Source: Histomonas meleagridis (taxonomy: Eukaryota > Parabasalia > Tritrichomonadida > Dientamoebidae). From it: 64,000 nucleotides of DNA. Below the pieces are notes generated by a model. The model was not told the origin of the DNA, did no database searches, and saw only the letters and a program-made list of their open reading frames with translations. The stretch is from contig WSYJ01000030.1 in NCBI GenBank assembly GCA_020186115.1, positions 434,001 to 498,000 on the forward strand, written 5' to 3'. The stretch's first letter is position 1; the number at the start of each line of letters is the position of its first letter. Positions 20,316 through 29,716 of this stretch are shown piece after piece. The position numbers and the translations under genes were made by a program.

Positions 20316-20775
20316 TTCAATAACGTCTTTTTAGAAATTTAAATGATAAAACACATTGAACAACACACAAATATTCGAATATTTCATTCACATTATTATG
20401 GAAAAAATTTCAAATGACACTTTTATGGAGATAGAAAAAAATTATAGTGATTTTTAAATGATTAGTTGTCAATTACATCAAATGTTTATTTTAATACACA
20501 AAATCAATATGCATAATTTTCATGAATATGTATCATTTAAAATATTTGATTTTTTCTCATTGTGTATAAATGAATAATTTGACTAATTATATAGGTCCAT
20601 TTTAGAGAGTTTTTTTCCCTATCAAAGTACTTGAAAAATATATAAAATACAAATTATTTTCTCGAATTTTATAATCATTTATAGCCTTAGTAGTGAACAT
20701 TATACATATTTTTAATTTTCTTATGCTTTTTTATTATCTCAAAAAAATATAAATTTTATTCGCTTTTATTAACTT
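20316..20775. other. Intergenic AT-rich DNA
   Basis: Nothing recognisable on either strand apart from AT-rich low complexity. Confidence 0.4.
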
Positions 20776-20984
20776 CTAAATATGATTGAGAAATTTTTCT
20801 TCTTTGAAATCTTCAGCAAACGGATCTTCTTCAATGTTATTCTATGTTAAATTTTGAAATGAACTTTCGATTTCGTTGTTATCATGTTCTGAATTTTCTT
20901 CTTCTTGAATATCATCAGAATGTTTCTTATGTTTGATTTTAATCAAAAGAATAACAATTAAAGTTCTTAAAATAATTCTGATTA
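20776..20984 (-). pseudogene. Out-of-frame remnant of a BspA-type membrane/cytoplasmic tail
   Basis: Directly after the stop of BspA copy B, but in another frame, the minus strand codes IIRIILRTLIVILLIKIKHK (membrane-like plus basic anchor), then an acidic stretch HSDDIQEEENSEHDNNEIES, a TAG, and then NNIEEDPFAEDFKEE and a final TAG at 20776. This looks like a former transmembrane and cytoplasmic tail cut off by a frameshift and an internal stop. Confidence 0.5.
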
Positions 20985-22178
20985 TTACAGATCAAACAGA
21001 AATGATAATGACATTCCAATTTTCTTTCGTTTGAATTTCATTCGATAATAAAATTGTATAAAAATAAGAATAAAAACTATAATAACTTGAATAAACAATG
21101 ATCGTATAATCATAATAAATAAATTTTGTTTTAATATATGTTGTGATGAATTAAGAATTGAATATGAATATGAATTCATTTGTGTTTCATATATCGTAAT
21201 CGTTTGTGTAATAGAATATGAATATGTTAAAGTACTCATAAATGTTAATGAAGAACTAATGAAAAATGATTTTGTAAATGTATTTGTATTAGAAAATATC
21301 TTCGAATTAGAAAATGTGTTCGAACTAGAAAATGTATTTGTATTAGAAAATGTATTTGATTTAGAGAATGTATCTGATTTAGAGAATGTGTTAGAGAATG
21401 TATTCGATTTAGAAAATGTATTCGAAAATGTGTTTGATTTCGTAAATGTAAGAGTTGGCCAAAGATAAATATCACATTCATCAGCCAGATTATAGATTAT
21501 ATTAAGTGGTCCAAATGTCGTGTTTTGATATAAATATGATGTCATTACATATTGCGTTGGTACACCAGAAAATACATTTGCACCGAAAGATGTTGGCGAT
21601 CTATAACCTGTAAAATAAATACACTTCAGATTAATGCAATCGGAAAATGCAGAATCTCCAATTGATGTGACATTTTCTCCAATAATAACTGTTTCTAAAT
21701 TAGAACAAGAACTAAATGCATAATTTCCAATTGATGTAACTGAATTAGGAATTGTAATATTATTTAATGATGAACAATATTGAAATGCAGCACCTCCAAT
21801 TTCATTTAAATTATCACTTAGTTGTATTATTTCTAAGGAATAACAATTATAAAATGCAGAACTTCCAATTGTTGTAACTGAATTACTCATATTAATCGAT
21901 TTAATTGTTGTCCATTCATTAAATGTATTATTTGGAATATTATTAATTAAATCATCAATAATCACATGTTCTGCTATATTTTTATATGTGCCATCAAATT
22001 CATCTTCTTTTGTTATTGTAAGTGTATTCGTTATATTATCAAATGTTTGAAAAGTATTTATAAAAAATACAAAAAATATTATAAATAAATTACTTTTCTT
22101 GTTTTCTTTGATAAAAATATTGTTTGAATTATCATGATTTCGAATGAAAATTATTATGATAATGAAAATAATAGTCAA
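20985..22178 (-). CDS. BspA-like leucine-rich-repeat surface protein, copy B (no ATG at expected start)
   Basis: The 397-codon frame codes an N-terminal hydrophobic anchor (NLFIIFFVFFINTFQTF). Then come five BspA/TpLRR units (for example MSNSVTTIGSSAFYNCYSLE, then QLSDNLNEIGGAAFQYCSSL), the same cap and SNTF/KSNTF stalk as copy A, and a membrane segment with a basic stop-transfer (YYRMKFKRKK). The frame begins at a TTG preceded by an in-frame TAA; the first in-frame ATG is 21890, which would delete the anchor and first repeat. The end is also odd, because a better tail lies just downstream in another frame. The gene may therefore be a pseudogene or be recently damaged. Bases 21308-21761 are nearly identical to copy A. 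Confidence 0.6.
   Translation of the reverse strand: MTIIFIIIIIFIRNHDNSNNIFIKENKKSNLFIIFFVFFINTFQTFDNITNTLTITKEDEFDGTYKNIAEHVIIDDLINNIPNNTFNEWTTIKSINMSNSVTTIGSSAFYNCYSLEIIQLSDNLNEIGGAAFQYCSSLNNITIPNSVTSIGNYAFSSCSNLETVIIGENVTSIGDSAFSDCINLKCIYFTGYRSPTSFGANVFSGVPTQYVMTSYLYQNTTFGPLNIIYNLADECDIYLWPTLTFTKSNTFSNTFSKSNTFSNTFSKSDTFSKSNTFSNTNTFSSSNTFSNSKIFSNTNTFTKSFFISSSLTFMSTLTYSYSITQTITIYETQMNSYSYSILNSSQHILKQNLFIMIIRSLFIQVIIVFILIFIQFYYRMKFKRKKIGMSLSFLFDL
21308..21761 (-). repeat. Right arm of the 454-bp inverted duplication
   Basis: Matches 16602-17055 in inverted orientation with two visible mismatches. It covers the last leucine-rich units, the cap and the start of the SNTF stalk. Confidence 0.9.
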
Positions 22179-22494
22179 ATCTTAAACAAATTTTATGATC
22201 ATAACATGCACATTCTATTGGGAGCCCTAAGCTCTCACGTGGTATATGTGTTAAACTTGATAATTTTTTGTTTTTTAAATAATCAGTATTAAATCTTGCA
22301 AATTTTTTGAATATAATATTGGAAATTATTGAGTACATCATGTTTGTAAGTGATTTGCCTCCTTTGTTTTTGTACTGCTGCATGTGATAATATGTTAAGT
22401 TTAAAAAAACTTGTTTGCTGTATAGTCCATTGGATATTAAAACATATGTTATAGGAAGAACCAGAAGGAATTTTGGAGTTTCCATGTTACACAT
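22132..22494 (-). CDS. Doubtful 120-residue protein with N-terminal hydrophobic segment
   Basis: From ATG 22494 the minus strand codes METPKFLLVLPITYVLIS (signal-like) followed by a Lys/Asn-rich stretch and a Cys/His/Tyr-rich end. It overlaps the 5' end of BspA copy B by 47 bp in another frame. No family is recognised. It might be chance or the decayed leader of the neighbouring surface gene. Confidence 0.2.
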   Translation of the reverse strand: MCNMETPKFLLVLPITYVLISNGLYSKQVFLNLTYYHMQQYKNKGGKSLTNMMYSIISNIIFKKFARFNTDYLKNKKLSSLTHIPRESLGLPIECACYDHKICLRFDYYFHYHNNFHSKS

Positions 22495-23136
22495 GAAAAT
22501 ATGGATGAAGCACGTTACAAAAATTTATTTAGTTTCTCAAAAAGCTAAAAATTTCAGAGATATAACCAAAACAATGAATTTGTCACATGATGACACACAG
22601 ATTTGAAAAAACGTATTCTTGTTATTTAACACATAAAAGGAAATCCTCAAGCCTTAAATAGCTTTTGAGACACTTTTAAGATAATACATAGAACAGTGAT
22701 TGTAACAAACTTTTTTTTGGAATGTTGTACGTTAATGGCATTTTTTTTGAACTAATATATCTCAATAAAGGAAGAAGATATTTTCCAAATTCCTGTAGTG
22801 TTTCATTTTTTACATACGTTCCTTCATAAGTATTATATTTTTAATGATAGAAAATTTGTTGATTTGATTAATGTTTTTTTTCTTATCTTTGGCTATTTTT
22901 AATTTCATGATGATTTAATCATAATTAATTCTATTGAAACTTCATGAGTCGCTTTTGCTTCTTCTATATTTTGTCGAAATGATTGAACATAATAATTATT
23001 TGCTTTTCCTTAATATTCTATGGATTGATTTATACATTTATGTAATTGACTCTATATTGTAATAAACATATTTGTGGTAAATCTTGATGCATTTTTGCAT
23101 AGAACATTAAATGATTTCGATAGGAAACACGATATA
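22495..23136. other. Intergenic DNA
   Basis: AT-rich with no supported gene. A short minus-strand stretch near 22915-23020 would code GKANNYYVQSFRQNIEEAKA and could be a gene relic, but it has stops close on both sides. Confidence 0.3.
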
Positions 23137-23188
23137 AACCGTTCAGGAAAGTGAAGTTTCTAACCGCTCATTTCACACTGACGGTTTA
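23137..23188 (+). promoter_or_regulatory. Three AACGG/CCGTT-type motifs before the DUF3447 pseudogene
   Basis: AACCGTT (23137), TAACCGC (23161) and GACGGTTT (23180) lie 70-120 bp before the ATG at 23258. Confidence 0.4.
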
Positions 23189-23257
23189 TTTACTTCAAAA
23201 AGTCGCATTATTTTCAAAAAGTGCATTTTCATTCAAATTTTTAATCATTTCTTTCTG

Positions 23258-24416
23258 ATGGAAAAAGAGCTTTCAAGAAATGAAAATGATGGATTTCCTG
23301 ATAAATTGGAAACACCACTACTAATTAGCAAAATAATATATGAATTAAATCGAGAAAATATCACAGAATCTTCAAGTTTCATAATCAAAAAATTTGATGA
23401 TGAGCATCCATTATATTTTAATTTAATAATCAGTCAAATAATATTTTCTGTATTGATAGCAAGCCAGAAAGATTTTGATATATATATATATTAAATTTTT
23501 AGAAGAAATTGAACAATTTGAAGAAACAAAACAAATTAAAAACAAAATATTTGAAATATTTACTAAGTTTCTGCTTTTTGATGGACATACACAAGATGCA
23601 TATTTTCTTCTCAATGAAATGGTTGAACATAATTTTATCCAAAAAAATGTGCTGTTGGAACATAAAAAGATTTCATATTTTGTACATTATATTACCAATG
23701 AAGAAATTCAACAAATGATTAAATATAATCAAAAATTTAAATATGAAATCAAAAAGAATATTTTAAAAAAAGAAAAATATATGTTCATCGATAAAATTAA
23801 CGAACATTATGAAGAACTTTCAAAGAATGATTGGGAATTACATAAGCAATTAATTAGAGAAGGAGTAAATCCGAATGAAATTGCGAAAATAATTCGAAAT
23901 GATGAAATAGAGAAACTACAAGAAATATCATCACAAACAAATTTTGATTTTAATCAAACAATTCCAAAATCACTTTATGAAAAATGTTCATATATTAATC
24001 AAAAAAATGTTTCAATAATTGATTATGCAGCATTTTTTGGATCAGTTAAATGTTTCAAATATTTACTTATGAATGGTGCAAAAGTAGAAAACACAGGCAA
24101 ATATACAATTGCAGGTGAAAATAAAGAAATTATTCATTTATGTGACCAAAATAATTCAACATTTGAAGGTGTATATGAAGCAGCAATTAAATTTCATCGA
24201 AATGATATCTTTCATTCTTTTTATGATAATACATTTAAAGAAATTAATAATTTAGAAGAATTAGGAAAACTTTGCATTTTATATCATAAAAATGAAATAT
24301 TTTCATTTTTAGTTAAAGAAGGAATGAAAATCAATAATGATATTATTAATGAAGCAGCAAATATTGGAAATATTTTTTTAGTTGAATATTTTCTTAAACA
24401 CGTTTTTATTCAATAA
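23258..24416 (+). pseudogene. DUF3447-type ankyrin protein, frameshifted and truncated
   Basis: ATG 23258 opens a frame that ends after KDFDIYIY at a TAA (23492-23494). The protein continues in another frame from the same TA run (IKFLEEIEQFEETKQIKNKI) to 24416. Aligned with the intact relative at 29.7-30.9 kb, the two halves match continuously (that gene reads DSDLYLNFLKEVENFEERKK), so the break is an indel in an ATATATATATATA microsatellite at about 23478-23491. The second half holds the conserved block YAAFFGSVKCFKYLL and NEAANIGNIFLVEYFLK, then stops early at HVFIQ, whereas the relative runs on into ankyrin repeats. Function of the head domain is unknown. A sequencing error in the repeat is possible for the frameshift but not for the truncation. 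Confidence 0.8.
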
Positions 24417-24483
24417 AAAAATTATAAAATAAAATTTGATTTTAATGAATTTCTATTTTTTGTTTTTAATTTTCATAAAAATA

Positions 24484-26244
24484 CTAAGCAGTTGTTGTTG
24501 TATTTTCAGGCAGTGCCCATTCAGGGAATTGTTCTGCGTCGAATACCGCCGGTATTATAGCCATCGATAATCCAATTATTACGAATATTGCCACAACTGT
24601 CACGAAAGCGCCATGCAGCAAGAAGTCGGACATTTTGAGTCTTCCATATCCGTAAGCGATTAAGTTTGGTGGTGTTGATACTGGCAGCAAGAAGCAGCAG
24701 CTTGTCATGAAGCAGACGGGGAACATGAGCATCCACGGGTGGTACTTCTGGGACTGCTGCGCGAAGACAGCCATGATCGGGATCAATATGTTAGCGCACG
24801 CCGTGTTCGATGCGACAGTCGATATCACCGCTGTCACGCACAAGATCGCCAGCAGCAAGACAAACAGTGGCAAGTTCGCAAGTCCTTTCATCACGTTGCC
24901 CAACCACGTGTCCATTCCGGAGTCCTTGAAGCCTTGGTTCAGCACGAAGCCGCCCGAAAACAGGAACAAGATCGTCCACGGGATCTTCTCTTGCGCGTAG
25001 TTCCACTCTAACAATGGGATCCACTTACGTCCTGTCTTCTGTGGGTTCGCTTGCTCTAATGTCATGTTGTCTTCTGTGCCATCGATGATGTTGGCTTCAC
25101 TCGCTTCTTCGCGAAGTTCACTGTCTTCTGTCTCTTCTTCATCTGATGATGATTGGTGTTGCTTGGTCTGTGGCTTGATCTCGAGGTTAATCTCTGATTC
25201 TTGCATCGCACGCTCTTCTTTCTCAGTAGGCTCGGGAACATGGATGATGAAGAATAACATTGACAATAAAATGGCAACTGTCCCATCGGCAATGTAATTG
25301 GTGCCTTCGCCAGGATATAATGTGTTCGCCCAGCCTGTTAAGTTAGCATTGCTACCAAATGATAAGTCGCTACGGAATAACCAAAGACATGCTAAAAGAA
25401 TAAAGAGTAATACAATGATAATCTCGGCTGGTTTCATCTTGCCTAACTTGTTGTAGTTCTCACGAAAGGCACTCTCGTCAACACCTGGAGGGATTTTGAC
25501 CTTGCGGATGAAGACAATTAAGAAATAGAAATACATGATAACAAGAATTGATAATGATATGGGAAGTGAAACAAACATAAACTCAGTAAAGCCGATTTCT
25601 TTGGCCTTTGGAAAACGCTCACGAGCAATTTGTGATAAAATTAAGTTGGGTGGTGTACCAATTAATGTAATAAAACCACCAACAGAACAGGAATATGCAA
25701 TGGCAAGGAAAAGACACTTGGCAAATGGATCAACCATGGCGGAATCCCCGGTGATTTCTTCAAGTTTGGTGATGATGGCTAACGCATTGGGAATCATGGT
25801 AAGAGCAGTGGCTGTGTTGGAAATCCACATGCCTAAGAATGTGGTAACTAACATAATACCGAGTAATAAAAGCCATGGTTTTAATCCAAATATTAAAACC
25901 GTTTTGAGGGCAATTCTAGAATGAAGATTCCATTTGACCATAACAGTGGAAAAAAGAAAGCCACCAAGAAATACCATTGATGTATCACTGAACATTGTAT
26001 TAGCAACAACACTAGCTTTGGAAATCTTTAATAGTGGCATAAGAAAAACAGGGAAGAATGATGTGATAACAATAGGAATTGGTTCAAAGACCCAATAAAG
26101 AGCTGTTAATAATGTTACCCCAAGACAATTTCCTGCTCTTGGGTAAGCTTCATCAAGAGTGACTGCACCGAACATAAATGGACAAGATATGATCAGTGGA
26201 CCTAGAAATTCAGCCCACCAGATAATTCTTTTCCAGTCAACCAT
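24484..26244 (-). CDS. SLC13/DASS-type sodium-coupled dicarboxylate or sulfate transporter
   Basis: A 586-residue polytopic membrane protein with about a dozen hydrophobic segments. It carries both halves of the DASS signature: WISNTATALTMIPNALAI with GFITLIGTPPNLIL in the first half, and ISTVASNTACANILIPIMAV with PVSTPPNLIAYGYG in the second. The paired SNT motifs bind sodium and carboxylate in this family (VcINDY, NaDC, NaCT). The long cytosolic loop at residues about 325-410 is acidic and Ser/Glu-rich and may be regulatory. The likely role is uptake of di- or tricarboxylates or sulfate at the plasma membrane or an organelle; the substrate cannot be told from sequence. The 3' half (about 24.65-25.05 kb) is strikingly GC-rich (57% in the 60 bases from 24901) compared with the 5' half (about 37%). 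Confidence 0.9.
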   Translation of the reverse strand: MVDWKRIIWWAEFLGPLIISCPFMFGAVTLDEAYPRAGNCLGVTLLTALYWVFEPIPIVITSFFPVFLMPLLKISKASVVANTMFSDTSMVFLGGFLFSTVMVKWNLHSRIALKTVLIFGLKPWLLLLGIMLVTTFLGMWISNTATALTMIPNALAIITKLEEITGDSAMVDPFAKCLFLAIAYSCSVGGFITLIGTPPNLILSQIARERFPKAKEIGFTEFMFVSLPISLSILVIMYFYFLIVFIRKVKIPPGVDESAFRENYNKLGKMKPAEIIIVLLFILLACLWLFRSDLSFGSNANLTGWANTLYPGEGTNYIADGTVAILLSMLFFIIHVPEPTEKEERAMQESEINLEIKPQTKQHQSSSDEEETEDSELREEASEANIIDGTEDNMTLEQANPQKTGRKWIPLLEWNYAQEKIPWTILFLFSGGFVLNQGFKDSGMDTWLGNVMKGLANLPLFVLLLAILCVTAVISTVASNTACANILIPIMAVFAQQSQKYHPWMLMFPVCFMTSCCFLLPVSTPPNLIAYGYGRLKMSDFLLHGAFVTVVAIFVIIGLSMAIIPAVFDAEQFPEWALPENTTTTA

Positions 26245-26336
26245 TATATTTGATTTCAGCGATCATTCAATTTTTTTACAATCATATAGAAAAATCTTGA
26301 ATAAATGACTTCAATTAATGGAACAGAAACGACCGG

Positions 26337-26350
26337 GACGGTTTTAACAG
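26337..26350 (-). promoter_or_regulatory. Myb-type motif upstream of the SLC13-type gene
   Basis: GACGGTTTTAACAG contains two overlapping AACNG/CNGTT cores, about 95 bp before the start at 26244. Confidence 0.4.
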
Positions 26351-27462
26351 ACTGATCGGACTCACTACAAAGTCATCTTTAGAAATTTGAAATATAATTT
26401 TCTTAACTTTTTCTTCCGATAATTATAGGAAAACATTCAATGAAGTTGTCTCAATGAACAGATTTTCACATTTTTCGTTCCAAACTATAACCATTCAATT
26501 AACGACCACAAAATTATTTCTGAAAATTCAATTGTAAAGGATAACATTTCCTTTGTTTCTTCGTCAAACAGACTCTGTCAATTGTCTGACTATAATTTTC
26601 AATTTCTGTTTTTTATGTCAATATAGTGGTGGAATTGATATAATAAACTATTGAAAAAATTGTGAAGAATTTTTTAAACTCGTTGATGGGCCTTTTGTCC
26701 ATTGAAACGGATACGTTTTAATTTTACACAAAATAAAATGAACTATTTTGCTAAAAACATCAAGCTACAAATTTCCTTTTGTAAATTAGGATAAAAATTG
26801 ATCATCATTTGCATTTTCAATAAAACATGAATAACATGAAAAATTTTGATACAATCCTCTTTGAATTATCTGTTTCTATTTTCGTTTCTTGAAAGTTTTC
26901 GTGTGCAAATCGATATTTAATCTTTTATAATTATTTATATCGTTTTTTTATATAATCACATCTTGAAAAAAAATTTCGAAATTTGTTGAGATGTAAACTA
27001 TTCAAAACATTTGTTCCAAAAAATCAAAAATGGTAATAACAATAGAATTTTTGTAAGACAATTCACTCGAATTTGATCGTTTTTACTCGATCGACTTTTG
27101 GTTTAAAATATTAGTAGTTTGTAGTAATTTCAATATTGAAATAAAAGTGAAGAACTTTTGATTGCAGCCGACGGATTTCTGCCAAAAATCATGATCAAAT
27201 TTCTTCAACATGAAATTTCATGCAATTCTTAGTATGGAAGACCAAAATATATTATCAATAGATGATTTATCAAAACAGTATTATTATATATATATATTGA
27301 CATCATAATTCTTCTGAAACATAAATTATCACAACTAATTTTTATGTGAATGCTTTAATTAATTCACAATTTTGGAAAAGGCTCAAATGTATCTAAAGTA
27401 ATTAAGATTTTAATAATAACATTACGCGAAAGATATTAATATTAATATTATATCCACGATTT
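26351..27462. other. 1.1-kb intergenic region
   Basis: AT-rich, many stops in every frame. I see no gene, RNA fold or repeat relic in it. Confidence 0.4.
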
Positions 27463-29716
27463 CTACTCGAGATGGGGGTAATGACTTTTTGAACACCCAA
27501 AATTGTATAAGAATTTTCTTTTCAATCGATTATGATATAACACGTCATTAAAATAATCCAGGGCAGGGATATTGATACCTTCGTGTTCAAACATCAAATT
27601 AACAATTTCAATGTTTCCTTCAACACATGCTTTCAGAAATGCTCTTAAAAAATTCAAATATTCATCGCTTGATATTTTGGAAAACAAAATTATCAAAATA
27701 AATTTTAAATAAAACAAATAAATATTTTCAGCATTAATATCAATTCCTTCTTGTTCAAGAAGTAATTTAAATATTTCTGTATGACCATTTTTAGATGCTA
27801 AAATAAGTGCTGTACTAAATAATTTAAATAATTTCCAAATATTATTTTGAAATATTAAATGTTTAAAATAAATATTAAATAAAACAAATAAATATCTTTA
27901 GCATTAATATCAATTCCTTCTTGTTCAAGAAGTATTTTAACTATTTCTATATTGCCATTTTCAGATGCATAAATAAGTGCTGTATAAAATAATTTAAACA
28001 ATTTCCAAATATTATTTTGATATATTCCAAAATTATTAAAATAAATATTAAATAAAACAAATAAATATCTTTAGCATTAATATCAATTCCTTCTTGTTCA
28101 AGAAGTAATGAAACTATTTCTGAATGACCATTTTTAGATGCATACATAAGTGCTGTTTCAAATATTTTAAATAATTTTCAAATATTATTATTCAAAAAAA
28201 ATATTAAATAAAACAAATAAATATCTTTAGCATTAATATCAATTCCTTCTTGTTCAAGAAGTAATGAAACTATTTCTGTATGACCTTTTGAAGATGCATA
28301 CATAAGTGCTGTATAAAATATTTTAAATAATTTCTAAATATTATTTTAAAATATATAATTATTAAAATAAATTTCAAATAAAACAAATAAATATCTTTAG
28401 CATTAATATCAATTCCTTCTTGTTCAAGAAGTATTTTAACTATTTCTGTATGACTATTTTCAGATGCATACATAAGTGCTGTTTCAAATAATTTAAATAA
28501 TTTCTAAATATTATTTTGAAATCCAAAATTATTAAAATAAATTTTAAATAAAACAAATAAATATCTTGAGCATTAATATCAATTCCTTCTTGTTCAAGAA
28601 GTAATTTAACTATTTCTGAATGACCATTTTCAGATGCATAAATAAGTGCTGTTCTAAATATTTTAAATAATTTCTAAATATTATTTTAAAATATATAATT
28701 ATTAAAATAAATTTCAAATAAAACAAATAAATATCTTTAGCATTAATATCAATTCCTTCTTGTTCAAGAAGTATTTTAACTATTTCTGTATGACTATTTT
28801 CAGATGCATACATAAGTGCTGTTTTAAATATTTTAAATAATTTCCAAATATTATTTTGAAATATTAAATGTTTAAAATAAATATTAAATAAAACAAATAA
28901 ATATCTTTAGCATTAATATCAATTCCTTCTTGTTCAAGAAGTAATTGAACTATTTCTGTATGACCATTTTCAGATGCATACATAAGTGCTGTTTCAAATA
29001 ATTTAAATAATTTCTAAATATTATTTTGGAATATAAATTTCAAATAAAACAAATAAATATCTTTAGCATTAATATCAATTCCTTCTTGTTCAAGAAGTAA
29101 TTTAACTACTTCTGTATGGCCATATTCAGATGCATACATAAGTGCTGTTCTAAATATTTTAAATAATTTCCAAATATTATTTTGAAATATTAAATGTTTA
29201 AAATAAATATTAAATAAAACAAATAAATATCTTTAGCATTAATATCAATTCCTTCTTGTTCAAGAAGTAATGAAACTATTTCTGTATGACCTTTTGAAGA
29301 TGCATACATAAGTGCTGTTCTAAATATTTTAAATAATTTCTAAATATTATTTTGGAATATAAATTTCAAATAAAACAAATAAATATCTTTAGCATTAATA
29401 TCAATTCCTTTATGTTCAAGAAGTAATTTAAATATTTCTGTATGACTATTTTCAGATGCATAAATAAGTGCTGTTCTAAATATTTTAAATAATTTCCAAA
29501 TATTATTTTGAAATATTAAATGTTTAAAATAAATATTAAATAAAACAAATAAATATCTTTAGCATTAATATCAATTCCTTCTTGTTCAAGAAGTAATTTA
29601 AATATTTCTGTATGACCATTTTTAGATGCTAAAATAAGTGCTGTACTAAATAATTTAAATAATTTCCAAATATTATTTTGAAATATTAAATGTTTAAAAT
29701 AAATATTAAATAAAAC
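27463..29716 (-). repeat. Array of 12 ankyrin modules plus terminal module, each preceded by an AT-rich spacer
   Basis: On the minus strand, thirteen spacers alternate with coding modules. Twelve modules are exactly 99 bp (29547-29645, 29377-29475, 29221-29319, 29051-29149, 28895-28993, 28725-28823, 28555-28653, 28385-28483, 28215-28313, 28059-28157, 27886-27984, 27716-27814), each coding one 33-residue ankyrin repeat of the type TALMYASENGHTEIVK then LLLEQEGIDINAKDIY. The last (27646-27463) codes a diverged ankyrin repeat and a stop. Spacers are 71,71,57,71,57,71,71,71,71,57,74,71,69 bp, all start GTTTTATTT and all contain stops if read through. Modules 6 and 8 are identical and modules 3 and 9 code the same residues, showing block duplication. 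With spacers removed, the frame joins the DUF3447 head to the final stop (853 residues). Confidence 0.85.

Noticed and set aside
24707-25924. Plus-strand frames inside the SLC13-type gene
   Set aside because: Antisense to a clear membrane transporter; they arise from its GC-rich codons and show no domains.
27463-29716. Regular repeat/spacer pattern resembling a CRISPR array
   Set aside because: The repeated 99-bp units code ankyrin repeats, the spacers are similar to each other rather than unique, and there are no cas genes; the organism is a eukaryote.
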